A DNA stretch of 25,423 bases from a virus. Below, in pieces: positions 4,107-11,706 of this stretch (positions within the stretch are counted from its first letter, which is position 1; the number at the start of each line of letters is the position of its first letter). The translations under genes were made by a program, and so were the position numbers. A model generated the notes under the pieces. The model did no database searches. It was given only the letters and a program-made list of their open reading frames with translations, and had not been told where the DNA came from. Location: positions 1 through 25,423 of the IMG/VR virus record IMGVR_UViG_3300021083_000290. One strand, written 5' to 3'.

Positions 4107-5467
4107 CCGCGCATGCAATCCAGCGCATCGTAGTCAGATACCAGGGTGCCACCAACGGTGGACTCGGCTTGGCCCAGGATGCCGAAGTGGTGTAATTGCT
4201 TCTGCGCCACATGATAGCTGAAGCTGAGCGCACAGGCATCTCCGAGATCTGGCGACATGAGCCCACGTTTCTTCATCTCATCCTTGCCCTCGAGGCAGAC
4301 GCGATCCTTCATGTCATGGCTATAGGTCGGTCCACAGAGATCCTGGAAGAGCTCAGGGATATTGGGAATGTGGCCAGTCTCTTTGACCCATTTGGCCAGA
4401 CGGCCCCACATCTCGGCACGCTTGTTCAGATACTCATTGCCATCAGCTTTGCCACCAAACTGCACCTCTGTGACGTTATGATTCAGGCTGCGCAACCGAT
4501 CGATCACACCAGCACCATAACCACCGGAACCATCGATGAAGACAGCATCCGGCTTGCGCTGCTGGATGATCAGGGCAATGCGTGCAGCCAGCTCCATGGT
4601 GTCAGGGATCTTCCAGATCCATGGCTTGTCCATGAACAGTCCTTGCCGTAGGACACAGGCGGATCGATCCTCGCCCTGTCGGGCAATGTCGATGCCAAGG
4701 ATGATCGGAGCGAATTGGAACTGATCTGGAGTATAATGCCGAGCCGCGGCAGTCTGGCAGTCAGCGAAAGTGATCATGACGTTCTCGGTGGCGGCTGAGA
4801 AGTCGCAGAGGTATTCACGGGCGAACTTGGCGGGATCCATGTCGGCCTGCATCTGCTTGATCTGATCAGGTGTAAACACATCGGTATGATGGACATCATA
4901 GAATGCCGTGAACCAGCGATCTGGCTTTTGCAGGGCGGCGAAGTAGGTCTTGCTGAGTAGATTGATGCCATTGGCCGTGCCGCAGAAGACGGCGAAGCCC
5001 TTATAGTCAGTGAGCTGAGGATAGATGACGGAGGCCCAGAGATCTTCGGGAAGTTGGGCCACTTCGTCCAGGATCACGCCATCAAGGTAGGCACCACGTA
5101 GGCTATCAGGCTCACTGGCACCATAGAGCCTGATGGTATTGCCATTGGGGAATGTCGCACTGCTCTCACTGGCATTGAGCACCACGCCAGGAATCTTCCC
5201 GGCATAGTGCTTCAGGTAACCCCAGCAATTGGACTTTGCCTGCTGGAGTTCTGGAGAGATGAAAGCGTACCGGGCTGGTGCGTGCTCACGACCCTTGGTG
5301 CTCTTGGAGATGCATGAATCGATCAAGAGCATGATCATCGCCAGGCTCTTGCCGGCCCGGCGGTGACAGACTACGACACTGAACTGGCGGCTACGAACAC
5401 CAAGATAACAGGCATATTGCCACGTTCGTGGCCTATGCCCAAGATCCACGGTCTTTGATGCCGCCAT
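4100..5467 (-). CDS. terL: Terminase large subunit (packaging ATPase/nuclease)
   Basis: The motor that pumps DNA into the prohead through the portal and cuts it. In the 455-residue product: RPRTWQ (Q17) as adenine-binding motif, Walker A CHRRAGKS at 34-41, Walker B VILDE at 131-135, coupling motif FCGTANG at 161-167, and an RNase H-like nuclease with acidic residues D260 (LGIDIARQGEDRS), D312 (VFIDGSGG) and D410 (LGDACALS). Length is normal. ATG 5467 is chosen because it is 4 nt after the stop of the upstream gene and fits the family's N-terminus; a GTG at 5521 would add 18 residues and a 50-bp overlap. It is on the opposite strand to the small subunit and all virion genes, which is unusual. 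Confidence 0.92.
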   Translation of the reverse strand: MAASKTVDLGHRPRTWQYACYLGVRSRQFSVVVCHRRAGKSLAMIMLLIDSCISKSTKGREHAPARYAFISPELQQAKSNCWGYLKHYAGKIPGVVLNASESSATFPNGNTIRLYGASEPDSLRGAYLDGVILDEVAQLPEDLWASVIYPQLTDYKGFAVFCGTANGINLLSKTYFAALQKPDRWFTAFYDVHHTDVFTPDQIKQMQADMDPAKFAREYLCDFSAATENVMITFADCQTAAARHYTPDQFQFAPIILGIDIARQGEDRSACVLRQGLFMDKPWIWKIPDTMELAARIALIIQQRKPDAVFIDGSGGYGAGVIDRLRSLNHNVTEVQFGGKADGNEYLNKRAEMWGRLAKWVKETGHIPNIPELFQDLCGPTYSHDMKDRVCLEGKDEMKKRGLMSPDLGDACALSFSYHVAQKQLHHFGILGQAESTVGGTLVSDYDALDCMRGH

Positions 5468-5471
5468 GAGA

Positions 5472-5849
5472 TCAGGTTCGCTTGACGCGACCGTAGATAT
5501 CGATCCGTGCCCCAGATCCACTGATCGCCGTCACATTCAACCGGATCATCTGCTTATAGAGCGTTACCAGTTTATATTTAGTGGCGATGAGATTGCTGTT
5601 GGTGGCCATCGATTGCGAGCTGCCGATGTTGGCCCAACTGGTGTTGTTATTCGCCACCTGCCATTGGACAGTGGCAGTAAGGCTGGTCCCGCCACTCAGG
5701 ATGACATACAGTTCCAGCGGCATATCGCGCAGCTTCTGTGGTGAACTCGCTCCGATGGGGCCAAGTGCCACCGAGTCTCCCTGGGGAGAGAACCACTGGC
5801 TGGCTCCAGTGCCAGTCAGATTTTGATCGATGATGAACGTGTCTGACAT
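5472..5849 (-). CDS. Beta-rich decoration-like hypothetical protein
   Basis: A 125-residue protein with alternating hydrophobic and polar residues, many Ser/Thr/Asn and no cysteine. The core LELYVILSGGTSLTATVQWQ...TSWANIG, followed by IRLNVTAISGSGARIDIYG, looks like a single beta-sandwich of the type found in phage head-decoration or tail-associated proteins. It resembles in style the cement protein at 10721-11170 and the insert in the nozzle protein. GGGAG lies 7 nt before the ATG. It is first in a two-gene leftward unit with the large terminase, 4 nt apart. A structural role is inferred from composition only. Confidence 0.7.
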   Translation of the reverse strand: MSDTFIIDQNLTGTGASQWFSPQGDSVALGPIGASSPQKLRDMPLELYVILSGGTSLTATVQWQVANNNTSWANIGSSQSMATNSNLIATKYKLVTLYKQMIRLNVTAISGSGARIDIYGRVKRT

Positions 5850-5883
5850 GGCGGGGCTCCCGGAGTTGGTTTATTGAGAATGC

Positions 5884-5912
5884 TTGCAGAACCATACCCC
5901 GTCTGCTATGTT
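5884..5912 (+). promoter_or_regulatory. Candidate promoter of the morphogenesis operon
   Basis: TTGCAG (5884-5889) and TATGTT (5907-5912) are 17 bp apart, and the -10 is extended (TGCTATGTT). The matches to consensus are moderate. It lies 35 bp before the first gene of the rightward virion operon and overlaps a leftward promoter candidate. Confidence 0.35.
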
Positions 5913-5918
5913 TTTCAA
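5891..5918 (-). promoter_or_regulatory. Candidate promoter of the leftward terminase unit
   Basis: On the minus strand TTGAAA (complement of 5913-5918) and TATGGT (complement of 5891-5896) are 16 bp apart, upstream of the 125-residue protein gene. It overlaps the rightward candidate almost completely, so the two promoters would compete. Confidence 0.35.
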
Positions 5919-5922
5919 CAGA

Positions 5923-5939
5923 TGATCAAAAATTGAACA
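5923..5939. repeat. Palindrome-like site, copy 1 (TGATCAAAAATTGAACA)
   Basis: An imperfect 17-bp palindrome between the candidate promoter and the ribosome-binding site (AGGTAG) of the first morphogenesis gene. Closely related 17-mers occur at 8881-8897 and 25371-25387. Placement just after a promoter is where an operator or a 5'UTR control element would lie. Confidence 0.4.
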
Positions 5940-5946
5940 GGTAGCC

Positions 5947-6432
5947 ATGCCGCTGATTGACACCGAAGTCCGCTTTGTCCGTGAGCCGTTGATGCCGGTT
6001 TTGGATCAACTCATGCCCTTGGCGATGGCCCATGACATTGAGATCGATGGTCGTCCTGATGTGCCTTTGGACATCGACCGGGAGGCGTTCACCTTCTGGG
6101 AGCAGAACGGCGCTCTGCGCTGCTTTCTGATGCGATCAGGGGAGATTATCGCTGGATATGGTGTATTTGTGGTCGTGAGAAACCCATTCAAGCGGTCCAT
6201 GATCATGGGGTTAGAGTCAGCCCTATTCCTGGCGCCGGGGTGGCGGAAGACCGGCTATGGCTCCCGCTTCATCACCTGGCAGGACCAGCAATTGATCGCC
6301 GAGCACCCAGGGATTGTGATCAATCGTCACTGTAAGGTCGATCACGACCATGGCGGCATCCTGGTCCGCAAGGGCTATGTGCCATTTGAGGTTGTCTACC
6401 AGCTTCGCCAAAAGGATAAATCCCATGGCTGA
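5947..6432 (+). CDS. GNAT-family N-acetyltransferase of phage morphogenesis cluster
   Basis: 161 residues with the GNAT layout. The N-terminus VREPLMPVLDQLMPLAMAHDIEI contains helix alpha-1, followed by LRCFLMRSGEIIAGYGVFVVV (beta strands 2-4). GLESALFLAPGWRKTGYGSRFI holds the acetyl-CoA pyrophosphate loop (R/K-x-x-G-x-G type) and the next helix. The C-terminal part contains GYVPFEVVYQL. Small GNAT genes beside the portal gene are common in podoviruses of this sort. The substrate is unknown; modification of a virion or host protein is possible. It is the first gene of the rightward operon and its stop overlaps the next start by 8 bp. Confidence 0.8.
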   Translation: MPLIDTEVRFVREPLMPVLDQLMPLAMAHDIEIDGRPDVPLDIDREAFTFWEQNGALRCFLMRSGEIIAGYGVFVVVRNPFKRSMIMGLESALFLAPGWRKTGYGSRFITWQDQQLIAEHPGIVINRHCKVDHDHGGILVRKGYVPFEVVYQLRQKDKSHG

Positions 6433-6718
6433 TCCAGCTTCTGCTACCGCGAGCGCTATCATCATCTCATCGCTGATTGCCGCAGGCACCACCGTTGCGG
6501 TTGCCGAGTCCAATAAGCCACAGACCCCGTCTCTACCGCCTACTCCAGATACGCCGACCACTCCAGCCAGTACGACTACCAATATCGCAACATCGGTTCC
6601 TGGTGCTCAGGCGGCAGCCGCTACTCAGGGTGGTACCCTCTTCGGCACACCGCCAGGAGAGAACCAGAGCGATCAGGCTGCTGGTGCTCGCAAGAGCCTG
6701 CTAGGTAGCGGGGGATGA
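6425..6718 (+). CDS. Small protein with N-terminal hydrophobic segment and Pro/Thr-rich linker
   Basis: 97 residues. Residues about 8-28 (ATASAIIISSLIAAGTTVAVA) form a likely membrane-spanning or glycine/alanine-packed helix. Residues 33-55 are Pro/Thr-rich, and the C-terminus ends ARKSLLGSGG. AAGGAT lies 8 nt before ATG 6425, which is inside the end of the GNAT gene, and the stop overlaps the portal start (ATGA). Similar small hydrophobic, proline-rich proteins sit before the portal in other podoviruses, but their function is not known to me. A minor virion protein is a fair guess. Confidence 0.7.
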   Translation: MADPASATASAIIISSLIAAGTTVAVAESNKPQTPSLPPTPDTPTTPASTTTNIATSVPGAQAAAATQGGTLFGTPPGENQSDQAAGARKSLLGSGG

Positions 6719-8439
6719 TCCTCTCTCCATTCGAAGAGATGCTACGCACCGGCGACCCGATGCAGTTGCGTGCATACTATGAGTCGCTCAGGGCAAGGCT
6801 GAATACCGAGAAATCAACCTGGGACCGTCAGTGGGGTCAGCTCGCACGCTACCTGCTGCCATATTCACCGCGCTTCAATTATTCAAATGTGGACATGGGA
6901 GAACGCCGTGATGGCGACATCGTTGACAATACAGCCACCTTGGCCACCCGCGTGCTCAAGGGCGGCATGGCATCATGTATAACCAATGCCAGCCAGGAAT
7001 GGTTCCACATTGAATCTGAAGACGATTCCGTCAATGATTTGCCTGAAGTTCGTGAATACTTCCAGGAAGGTGCCGATATCGTCCGCAAGGTGTTTGCACG
7101 CGGAAACTTCTATCCAACAATGGTCAACTACTATGGCGAGCTAGGCGTGTTCGGAACTAGCTGTTTTGCGCTGATGGAAGACGCCGAAGACACCATCCGC
7201 TGCTATCCATATCCAATGGGAAGCTACTGCATCAGCGGCGACTCGACTCTGCGCATCCAACTGACCATGCGTGCCTATGAGGCCAATGCCTTCCAGTTGG
7301 TCGAACAGTTCGGATACCAGAACTGTTCATCGGCGCTTCAGAGCTACTACGACTCCACCGCAGGCGGTGTGAAGGAGCAATGGTGGCCAGTGGTGCAGTT
7401 CGTCCACAAGGCGAGCTATTACGGTGAGCGGGCGGTCAAGTCAGGCAAGTACAAGCCATGGGTCCGCGTGGTCTATGAGCTTGGGGCGCTGGGCAATAAG
7501 GCTGGTCCGACTCTGCTCTGCCAGGATGGATTCTATGAGAACCCGATCATCACCACCCGTTGGGATGTGATCGGCGAAGACTTCTATGGCCGTTCGCCCG
7601 GCATGGATGTGCTGGGTGATGTGATGGGCTTGCAGCTCAATGAGCGCAGAATCACTGAGGCCACCGATAAGATGGTCAAGCCGCCGATGGTGGCTGATAG
7701 CCGCATGCAGAATGCGGCCATGTCGATCCTGCCTGGTGGCATCACTTATGCCGACACCCGCGATGGGAAGGCTGGATTCCACCCGGCTTTTCAACTGGAT
7801 TTCAAGACACAGGAGGCCAGCAACCGTTCTGATCTGATGCGCCAGCGTATCAAGACCGGCTTGTTCCAGGACCTGTTCCTGATGATCGCTGGTTCTGACC
7901 GCCGCGAGATCACTGCGGAAGAGATCCGCGCCAAGCTGGAAGAGCGTCTGTTGGTGCTGGGTCCGGTGCTTGAACGGGTCAATGATGAGGGACTGAAGCC
8001 GATCGTTGAGCGTAGCTGGGCCATCTGCCGCCGAGCAGGGCTGATCCGCAAGCCGCCCGAAGTGCTCAAGGGCAAGGAGATGCGCTTCCGGTTTGAGACG
8101 GTATTGTCACAGGCATTACGCCTGAAGAAGACTGCTGGCATGGACCGGCTGACCGACTTCGTTGAGAAGATCGCCCAGGTTGATCAGACGGCACCAATGA
8201 CCATTGATACTGGCGCAATGATACGGGAATATGCGAAGGATCTGGCGGTTCCGCCATCGATCATGCGCGATCAGAAGCAGGTCGATAAGATGGTGGCTGC
8301 CCAGCAGAAACAGCAGCAGCAGGCGCATGCCGCCGATATCGCCCAGAAGATGGGTCAGGCAGCGCAGTCAGCCGCCAATGCGCCGACTGATGGCAATACG
8401 GCACTGTCCCTGCTCACCGGCCAGCAGGCACCTCCATGA
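6715..8439 (+). CDS. Portal (head-to-tail connector) protein
   Basis: The dodecameric ring at the capsid vertex through which DNA enters and leaves, and the docking site for the terminase. 574 residues, the usual size of the T7 gp8-like connector family. Family hallmarks visible in order: helical start with LRARLNTEKSTWDRQWGQLARYLLP, then DIVDNTATLATRVLKGGMASCITNASQEWFHIE, the GNFYPTMVNYYGELGVFGTSCF segment, ENPIITTRWDVIGEDFYGRSPGMDVLGDV, and ITAEEIRAKLEERLLVLGPVLERV leading to a Gln/Ala-rich C-terminus (KQQQQAHAADIAQKMGQAAQ). Coupled to both neighbours by ATGA overlaps. Confidence 0.93.
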   Translation: MILSPFEEMLRTGDPMQLRAYYESLRARLNTEKSTWDRQWGQLARYLLPYSPRFNYSNVDMGERRDGDIVDNTATLATRVLKGGMASCITNASQEWFHIESEDDSVNDLPEVREYFQEGADIVRKVFARGNFYPTMVNYYGELGVFGTSCFALMEDAEDTIRCYPYPMGSYCISGDSTLRIQLTMRAYEANAFQLVEQFGYQNCSSALQSYYDSTAGGVKEQWWPVVQFVHKASYYGERAVKSGKYKPWVRVVYELGALGNKAGPTLLCQDGFYENPIITTRWDVIGEDFYGRSPGMDVLGDVMGLQLNERRITEATDKMVKPPMVADSRMQNAAMSILPGGITYADTRDGKAGFHPAFQLDFKTQEASNRSDLMRQRIKTGLFQDLFLMIAGSDRREITAEEIRAKLEERLLVLGPVLERVNDEGLKPIVERSWAICRRAGLIRKPPEVLKGKEMRFRFETVLSQALRLKKTAGMDRLTDFVEKIAQVDQTAPMTIDTGAMIREYAKDLAVPPSIMRDQKQVDKMVAAQQKQQQQAHAADIAQKMGQAAQSAANAPTDGNTALSLLTGQQAPP

Positions 8440-8825
8440 GCGATGAAGGCCGTCCCATCCAGGAATCGACTGGCCAATATGCAGCGAATGCTGGCGATGC
8501 GGCTGAGGTCGCCAAGCGCACCGAGCATCTCCAGGAGCGCCAGCGCCAGGCGCATGATGACTGGGTGAAGGTCCTGAGCACTGATAGCGGTCGGCGCGTG
8601 ATGATGAGCATCCTGGGATTCACCAGGGTGTATCACGCACTATCAGCAGATCAGGTCGCGGCGAACCGGGAAGAGGGTGCGAGAAATGTTGGTTTGCAAT
8701 TGATAGATTGCTTCAATGCCGTTGATTCCAGGGCCTATGCGAAGATGCAGCTTGAAGCGATAGATGCCAACGACTTGGACAAAGCCATCATGGCCAATAT
8801 CCAGAAAAACAGGCCATCTGAATGA
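8436..8825 (+). CDS. Bbp19-like phage protein
   Basis: 129 residues, starting in an ATGA overlap with the portal gene. Residues 40-115 hold a compact helical domain, WVKVLSTDSGRRVMMSILG followed by REEGARNVGLQLIDCF and AKMQLEA. This matches what I know of small proteins encoded between portal and scaffold genes in BPP-1-like podoviruses (Bbp19-like domain). Its biochemical role is not established; assembly or a minor head component is plausible. The N-terminal 35 residues are polar and low in complexity. Confidence 0.7.
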   Translation: MSDEGRPIQESTGQYAANAGDAAEVAKRTEHLQERQRQAHDDWVKVLSTDSGRRVMMSILGFTRVYHALSADQVAANREEGARNVGLQLIDCFNAVDSRAYAKMQLEAIDANDLDKAIMANIQKNRPSE

Positions 8826-8877
8826 GCGTGCAAAGTTTCCTATTGCAATACCGTGGCACACTGCGCAATATCTGAGC

Positions 8878-8897
8878 AGGTGATCAAAAAATGAGCA
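8878..8897 (+). promoter_or_regulatory. Extended Shine-Dalgarno and palindrome-like site, copy 2
   Basis: AGGTGATC (8878-8885) is an eight-base match to the 16S rRNA 3' end, 5 nt from ATG 8891, and should drive strong translation of the scaffold gene. The same bases form part of TGATCAAAAAATGAGCA (8881-8897), related to the sites at 5923 and 25371, so the start codon itself lies inside the motif. The 65-bp gap before it also holds the palindrome TATTGCAATA (8841-8850). Confidence 0.5.
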
Positions 8898-9613
8898 CAG
8901 CAGTCCAAGATCCTCCAGCTCAAACCGCACCAGTAGTTCCTGTTGCTGCGGTTCCTGCTGTGGTCGCGACTCCTGCTGCTACGCCACCTGCCACTGCCGC
9001 AGCAGGCGATCCTACGACTCCGGCGGCAACAAGTGCCCCTGTTGTGGCAGATCCCGCTGAGCGTACCAGCATTCTGGGACAGGCCGATGCCGCTCCTGCG
9101 CCAGTAGCAGTTGCCCCGGTGGTGCCTGCTGCTTCTGTACCTGATGTCGTCTATGCGCTCAGGGTTCCTACCGGAGTCGATAAGACCCTGGCCGATCAGA
9201 TGGTGCTTCAGGCGACTGAGTTTGCCAAGGCGCACAAGGTTGCTCCCGAGATCGCCCAGAAGCTGTTAGAGCGCGATGTCGCTCAGCGCAAGGCGATCCA
9301 CGATAATGCCAAGGCAATCGTCACCAAGCAGTGGAACGACTTTGAGGCTGCTGCCAAGGCGGATCCTCAGATCGGTGGCCATAAGTACGATGAGACGATC
9401 CGTCTGGCATCCCGTGCCATGGCCGAAGTACCGGATGGTCTGCGTGAGCTGCTCCGCAAGAGCGCCATGGGCAGCCATCCAGAAGTCCTGCGCTATCTCG
9501 CTCAGCGCGGCAAAGCACTTTCCGAGGGAGCCGCGATCAATGCTGGTGGTCCGCCGCCGGCTGAGATCAAGGGCAAGAATCTTTGGTATCCACCCAAGTC
9601 CACGTTCACCTGA
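8891..9613 (+). CDS. Capsid scaffolding-like protein
   Basis: 240 residues. Residues 1-80 are an Ala/Pro/Val/Thr-rich disordered region. Residues 90-215 are mainly helical: VYALRVPTGVDKTLADQMV, then FAKAHKVAPEIAQKLLERD, DFEAAAKADPQIGGHKYDETI and HPEVLRYLAQRGKALSE. This helical pattern with a DPxIGG motif and a C-terminal HPEVLRYL...GKALSE is typical of phage scaffold proteins encoded just before the major capsid gene. Scaffold directs shell curvature and is lost before or during packaging. No protease motif is seen. A strong ribosome-binding site suits a protein needed in hundreds of copies. Confidence 0.75.
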   Translation: MSTAVQDPPAQTAPVVPVAAVPAVVATPAATPPATAAAGDPTTPAATSAPVVADPAERTSILGQADAAPAPVAVAPVVPAASVPDVVYALRVPTGVDKTLADQMVLQATEFAKAHKVAPEIAQKLLERDVAQRKAIHDNAKAIVTKQWNDFEAAAKADPQIGGHKYDETIRLASRAMAEVPDGLRELLRKSAMGSHPEVLRYLAQRGKALSEGAAINAGGPPPAEIKGKNLWYPPKSTFT

Positions 9614-9621
9614 GGTAGTCT

Positions 9622-10674
9622 ATGACCATCAACAATGCCACCGTAGATACCCTCCCGAACTGGGCCAAGGGCCGCGATCCTGATTCGATGAAGGCGGCTG
9701 AAGTCATCGAGATGCTCAACCAGAGCAACGAGGTGCCCAACTACCTGCCCTGGATGCAGGCAAATTCTCCGTGGCTCCAGCGCACGACTGCGCGAGTCGA
9801 ATTGCCCACCGTGAGTACCCGCCAGTTGGGCCAGGGTATTCCGATGAGCACCAGCCGTGTTGATCAGTTCGATGACACCATGTCGATCATGGACGTCTTC
9901 AACGAGGTCGATCTCAAGCTGGCGCAAGCTGGTGGCGATGTCGGCCAGTACCGCTACACGGCTGGACTGCCCTTCTGGGAGGCGCTCTACCAGAAGTTCA
10001 GCAATCTGTTCTTCTACGGCAACTCCAATGTGACGCCGTCCGACTTCAACGGCATGTCCACCCGCTACGCCACCGTGAACACTGCCACTGCGGCCAACGC
10101 CGCGAACGTGCTGGATGCCGGTGGAACCTCTACGGTCAACGCGTCCATCTGGATGCTGACCTTCTCTCCCAAGTCGCTCACTGGTATCTTCCCCGCTGGT
10201 TCGCCGGCTGGTCTGTACCACAAGGACTGGGGCGAACAGCTCAATACCGTGACTGCGGGTTACGGTGGTTCGGTCCTTCCGGTCTACAAGGACCAGTACC
10301 AGTGGACCTGTGGTATCACGGTTCCCGACTGGCGCTGGAACGTGCGCATCGCCAACATCGACACCAACAACTTGGTGGCCGAGGCTGGCGCAGCCGACCT
10401 CTTCAAGCTGATGAACAAGGCTATGTTCCATGTTCCTTCGATCAGCTACCCGCCCTCGACCACCGGCAATCCGATGTCGAGCATCAGCCCGCCCGGAATA
10501 ACGGTATGGGCCATGAATCGTACCTTGCAGCAGATGCTGTCGGTTCAGGCCAGCAACAAGGTCAGCAACCAGCTCTCATGGGGCGACTACCAGGGCCGCA
10601 AGATCCAGATGTTCCAGAACATGCCGATCATCAATACCGATCAGTTGACCAACACTGAGGCGCAGGTCGTTTGA
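9622..10674 (+). CDS. Major capsid protein (BPP-1/epsilon15 Gp7-like, HK97 fold)
   Basis: 350 residues. The N-terminal half carries the family pattern LPNWAKGRDPD, NYLPWMQANSPWLQRTTARVELPTVSTRQLGQG and MDVFNEVDLKLA, then LFFYGNSNVTPSDFNGMSTRYA. The second half has the diagnostic run SIWMLTFSPKSLTGIFPAGSPAGLYHKDWGE and WTCGITVPDWRWNVRIANID. These match the short-tailed phage capsid family of Bordetella BPP-1. GAGGTAG precedes ATG 9622. Codons look well-optimised (many GGT, ACC, AAC), as expected of an abundant protein. Cement and scaffold genes flank it. Confidence 0.9.
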   Translation: MTINNATVDTLPNWAKGRDPDSMKAAEVIEMLNQSNEVPNYLPWMQANSPWLQRTTARVELPTVSTRQLGQGIPMSTSRVDQFDDTMSIMDVFNEVDLKLAQAGGDVGQYRYTAGLPFWEALYQKFSNLFFYGNSNVTPSDFNGMSTRYATVNTATAANAANVLDAGGTSTVNASIWMLTFSPKSLTGIFPAGSPAGLYHKDWGEQLNTVTAGYGGSVLPVYKDQYQWTCGITVPDWRWNVRIANIDTNNLVAEAGAADLFKLMNKAMFHVPSISYPPSTTGNPMSSISPPGITVWAMNRTLQQMLSVQASNKVSNQLSWGDYQGRKIQMFQNMPIINTDQLTNTEAQVV

Positions 10675-10720
10675 CGCGTATATTAGCCTCGTAGCCCAAC
10701 CTTATCCAGCGGAGTGCGCC

Positions 10721-11170
10721 ATGCCCATTCAAGACATCAACACCAACTTCACTCCGACTGCGATCAGCCCGACCGCCGCATCGACTACCAATCCTGGTAA
10801 TGTCGTGGACCTTTTGGTCAGCGAAGATTGGGGCATGGGTAATGACTGGATGTGGCTCATCTACATTGAGGCCGCGTTCGTCTCCAGTGGTGGTGGGACA
10901 CTCCAGCTCCAGCTCCAAGGCAATCCTAGCGATTCGACCTTCAGCTCTGGCAATGTCACGGTCTACGATACCGGTGCCCTGGCAATTGCCTCACTTGGGA
11001 TCGGACGCTTCGCATTCAAGTATCCGCGCGGATTCACGGTTCGCTACCTGCGTCTGAACAGCATCATTGCAACCGCTGTGATGAGCGCCGGTACCTACCA
11101 GAGCTGGCTGAGCAACGATCAGGCCCAGGACAACAGCAGCTTCGCTTCAGGCTACACCATCAAGAGCTAA
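10721..11170 (+). CDS. Capsid cement/decoration protein, Bbp16-like
   Basis: 149 residues, all-beta in character. The segment PGNVVDLLVSEDWGMGNDWMWLIYIEAAFVSSGGGTLQLQLQG, followed by GRFAFKYPRGFTVRYLRLNSI and AGTYQSWL, follows the pattern of Bbp16, the jelly-roll cement protein that clamps capsid subunits in BPP-1. Its place directly after the major capsid gene is the same as in that phage. GGAG lies 8 nt before ATG 10721. The N-terminal 30 residues are extended and Thr/Pro-rich, and probably wrap over neighbouring subunits. Confidence 0.8.
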   Translation: MPIQDINTNFTPTAISPTAASTTNPGNVVDLLVSEDWGMGNDWMWLIYIEAAFVSSGGGTLQLQLQGNPSDSTFSSGNVTVYDTGALAIASLGIGRFAFKYPRGFTVRYLRLNSIIATAVMSAGTYQSWLSNDQAQDNSSFASGYTIKS

Positions 11171-11178
11171 GGTAGATC

Positions 11179-11670
11179 ATGGCCACTGAAACCCCATCCG
11201 AAACGATTGAACTCCAGGTTGCGCAGGACGCGGCCAAAGAGGTCAAGATCCGCGAGCAACTGGCAGAACTCCAGGTGCAGGCGGATCGGATGGCGGCAGC
11301 TCGCCAGAAGCTCATGAAGCAGTTGCCGGCGGTGCCGGTCGATACCCACAATCCGGCAACGTGGCCGTGGGGCATCATGGTGATGGCGATCAAGGAAGGC
11401 TACTACCCTGATCGCTATCCGCTGCCAGGTGAGCGCGTGGCGATTCCGCTCCGGCGCAAGGTCGGTGAGGTATTTGAGATTGCCCATCCTGGCCACTTCA
11501 GCCCGTTCACCACTTCAAGCCCCATGGGCTGGATGGCTGAACCTGGGAGTCAACTCCTGGCTGGAGCTGATCCGAGTGTCCCGCTGACCACGGTCAATAA
11601 CCGGGTGCTGGACAAGATGGAGATCGCTAAGCAGGTTCGGGTCAACTTCGGTGGAAGCCACAAGTCGTAA
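11179..11670 (+). CDS. Hypothetical structural-cluster protein with N-terminal coiled coil
   Basis: 163 residues. Residues 10-50 are a charged helix with heptad character (VAQDAAKEVKIREQLAELQVQADRMAAARQKLMKQL). From about residue 62 a small domain reads WPWGIMVMAIKEGYYPDRYPLPGERVAIPLRRKVGEVFEIAHPG, then SSPMGWMAEPG. The GYY...Rx...GEVFEI...GWM pattern recurs in small phage proteins of capsid-tail clusters, without a known role. AAGGTAGATC precedes ATG 11179. Possibly a head-completion or minor head protein; inferred from position only. Confidence 0.65.
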   Translation: MATETPSETIELQVAQDAAKEVKIREQLAELQVQADRMAAARQKLMKQLPAVPVDTHNPATWPWGIMVMAIKEGYYPDRYPLPGERVAIPLRRKVGEVFEIAHPGHFSPFTTSSPMGWMAEPGSQLLAGADPSVPLTTVNNRVLDKMEIAKQVRVNFGGSHKS

Positions 11671-11706
11671 TCCAAGCATGCGGGCCGGGCTCGCCGGAGC
11701 ATAGCT

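Noticed and set aside
9502-10431. Long minus-strand frame of 309 codons opposite the capsid gene
   Set aside because: It is antisense to the clearly recognised capsid gene, its His/Arg/Val-rich composition is typical of reverse-complement shadows, and it has no supporting context.
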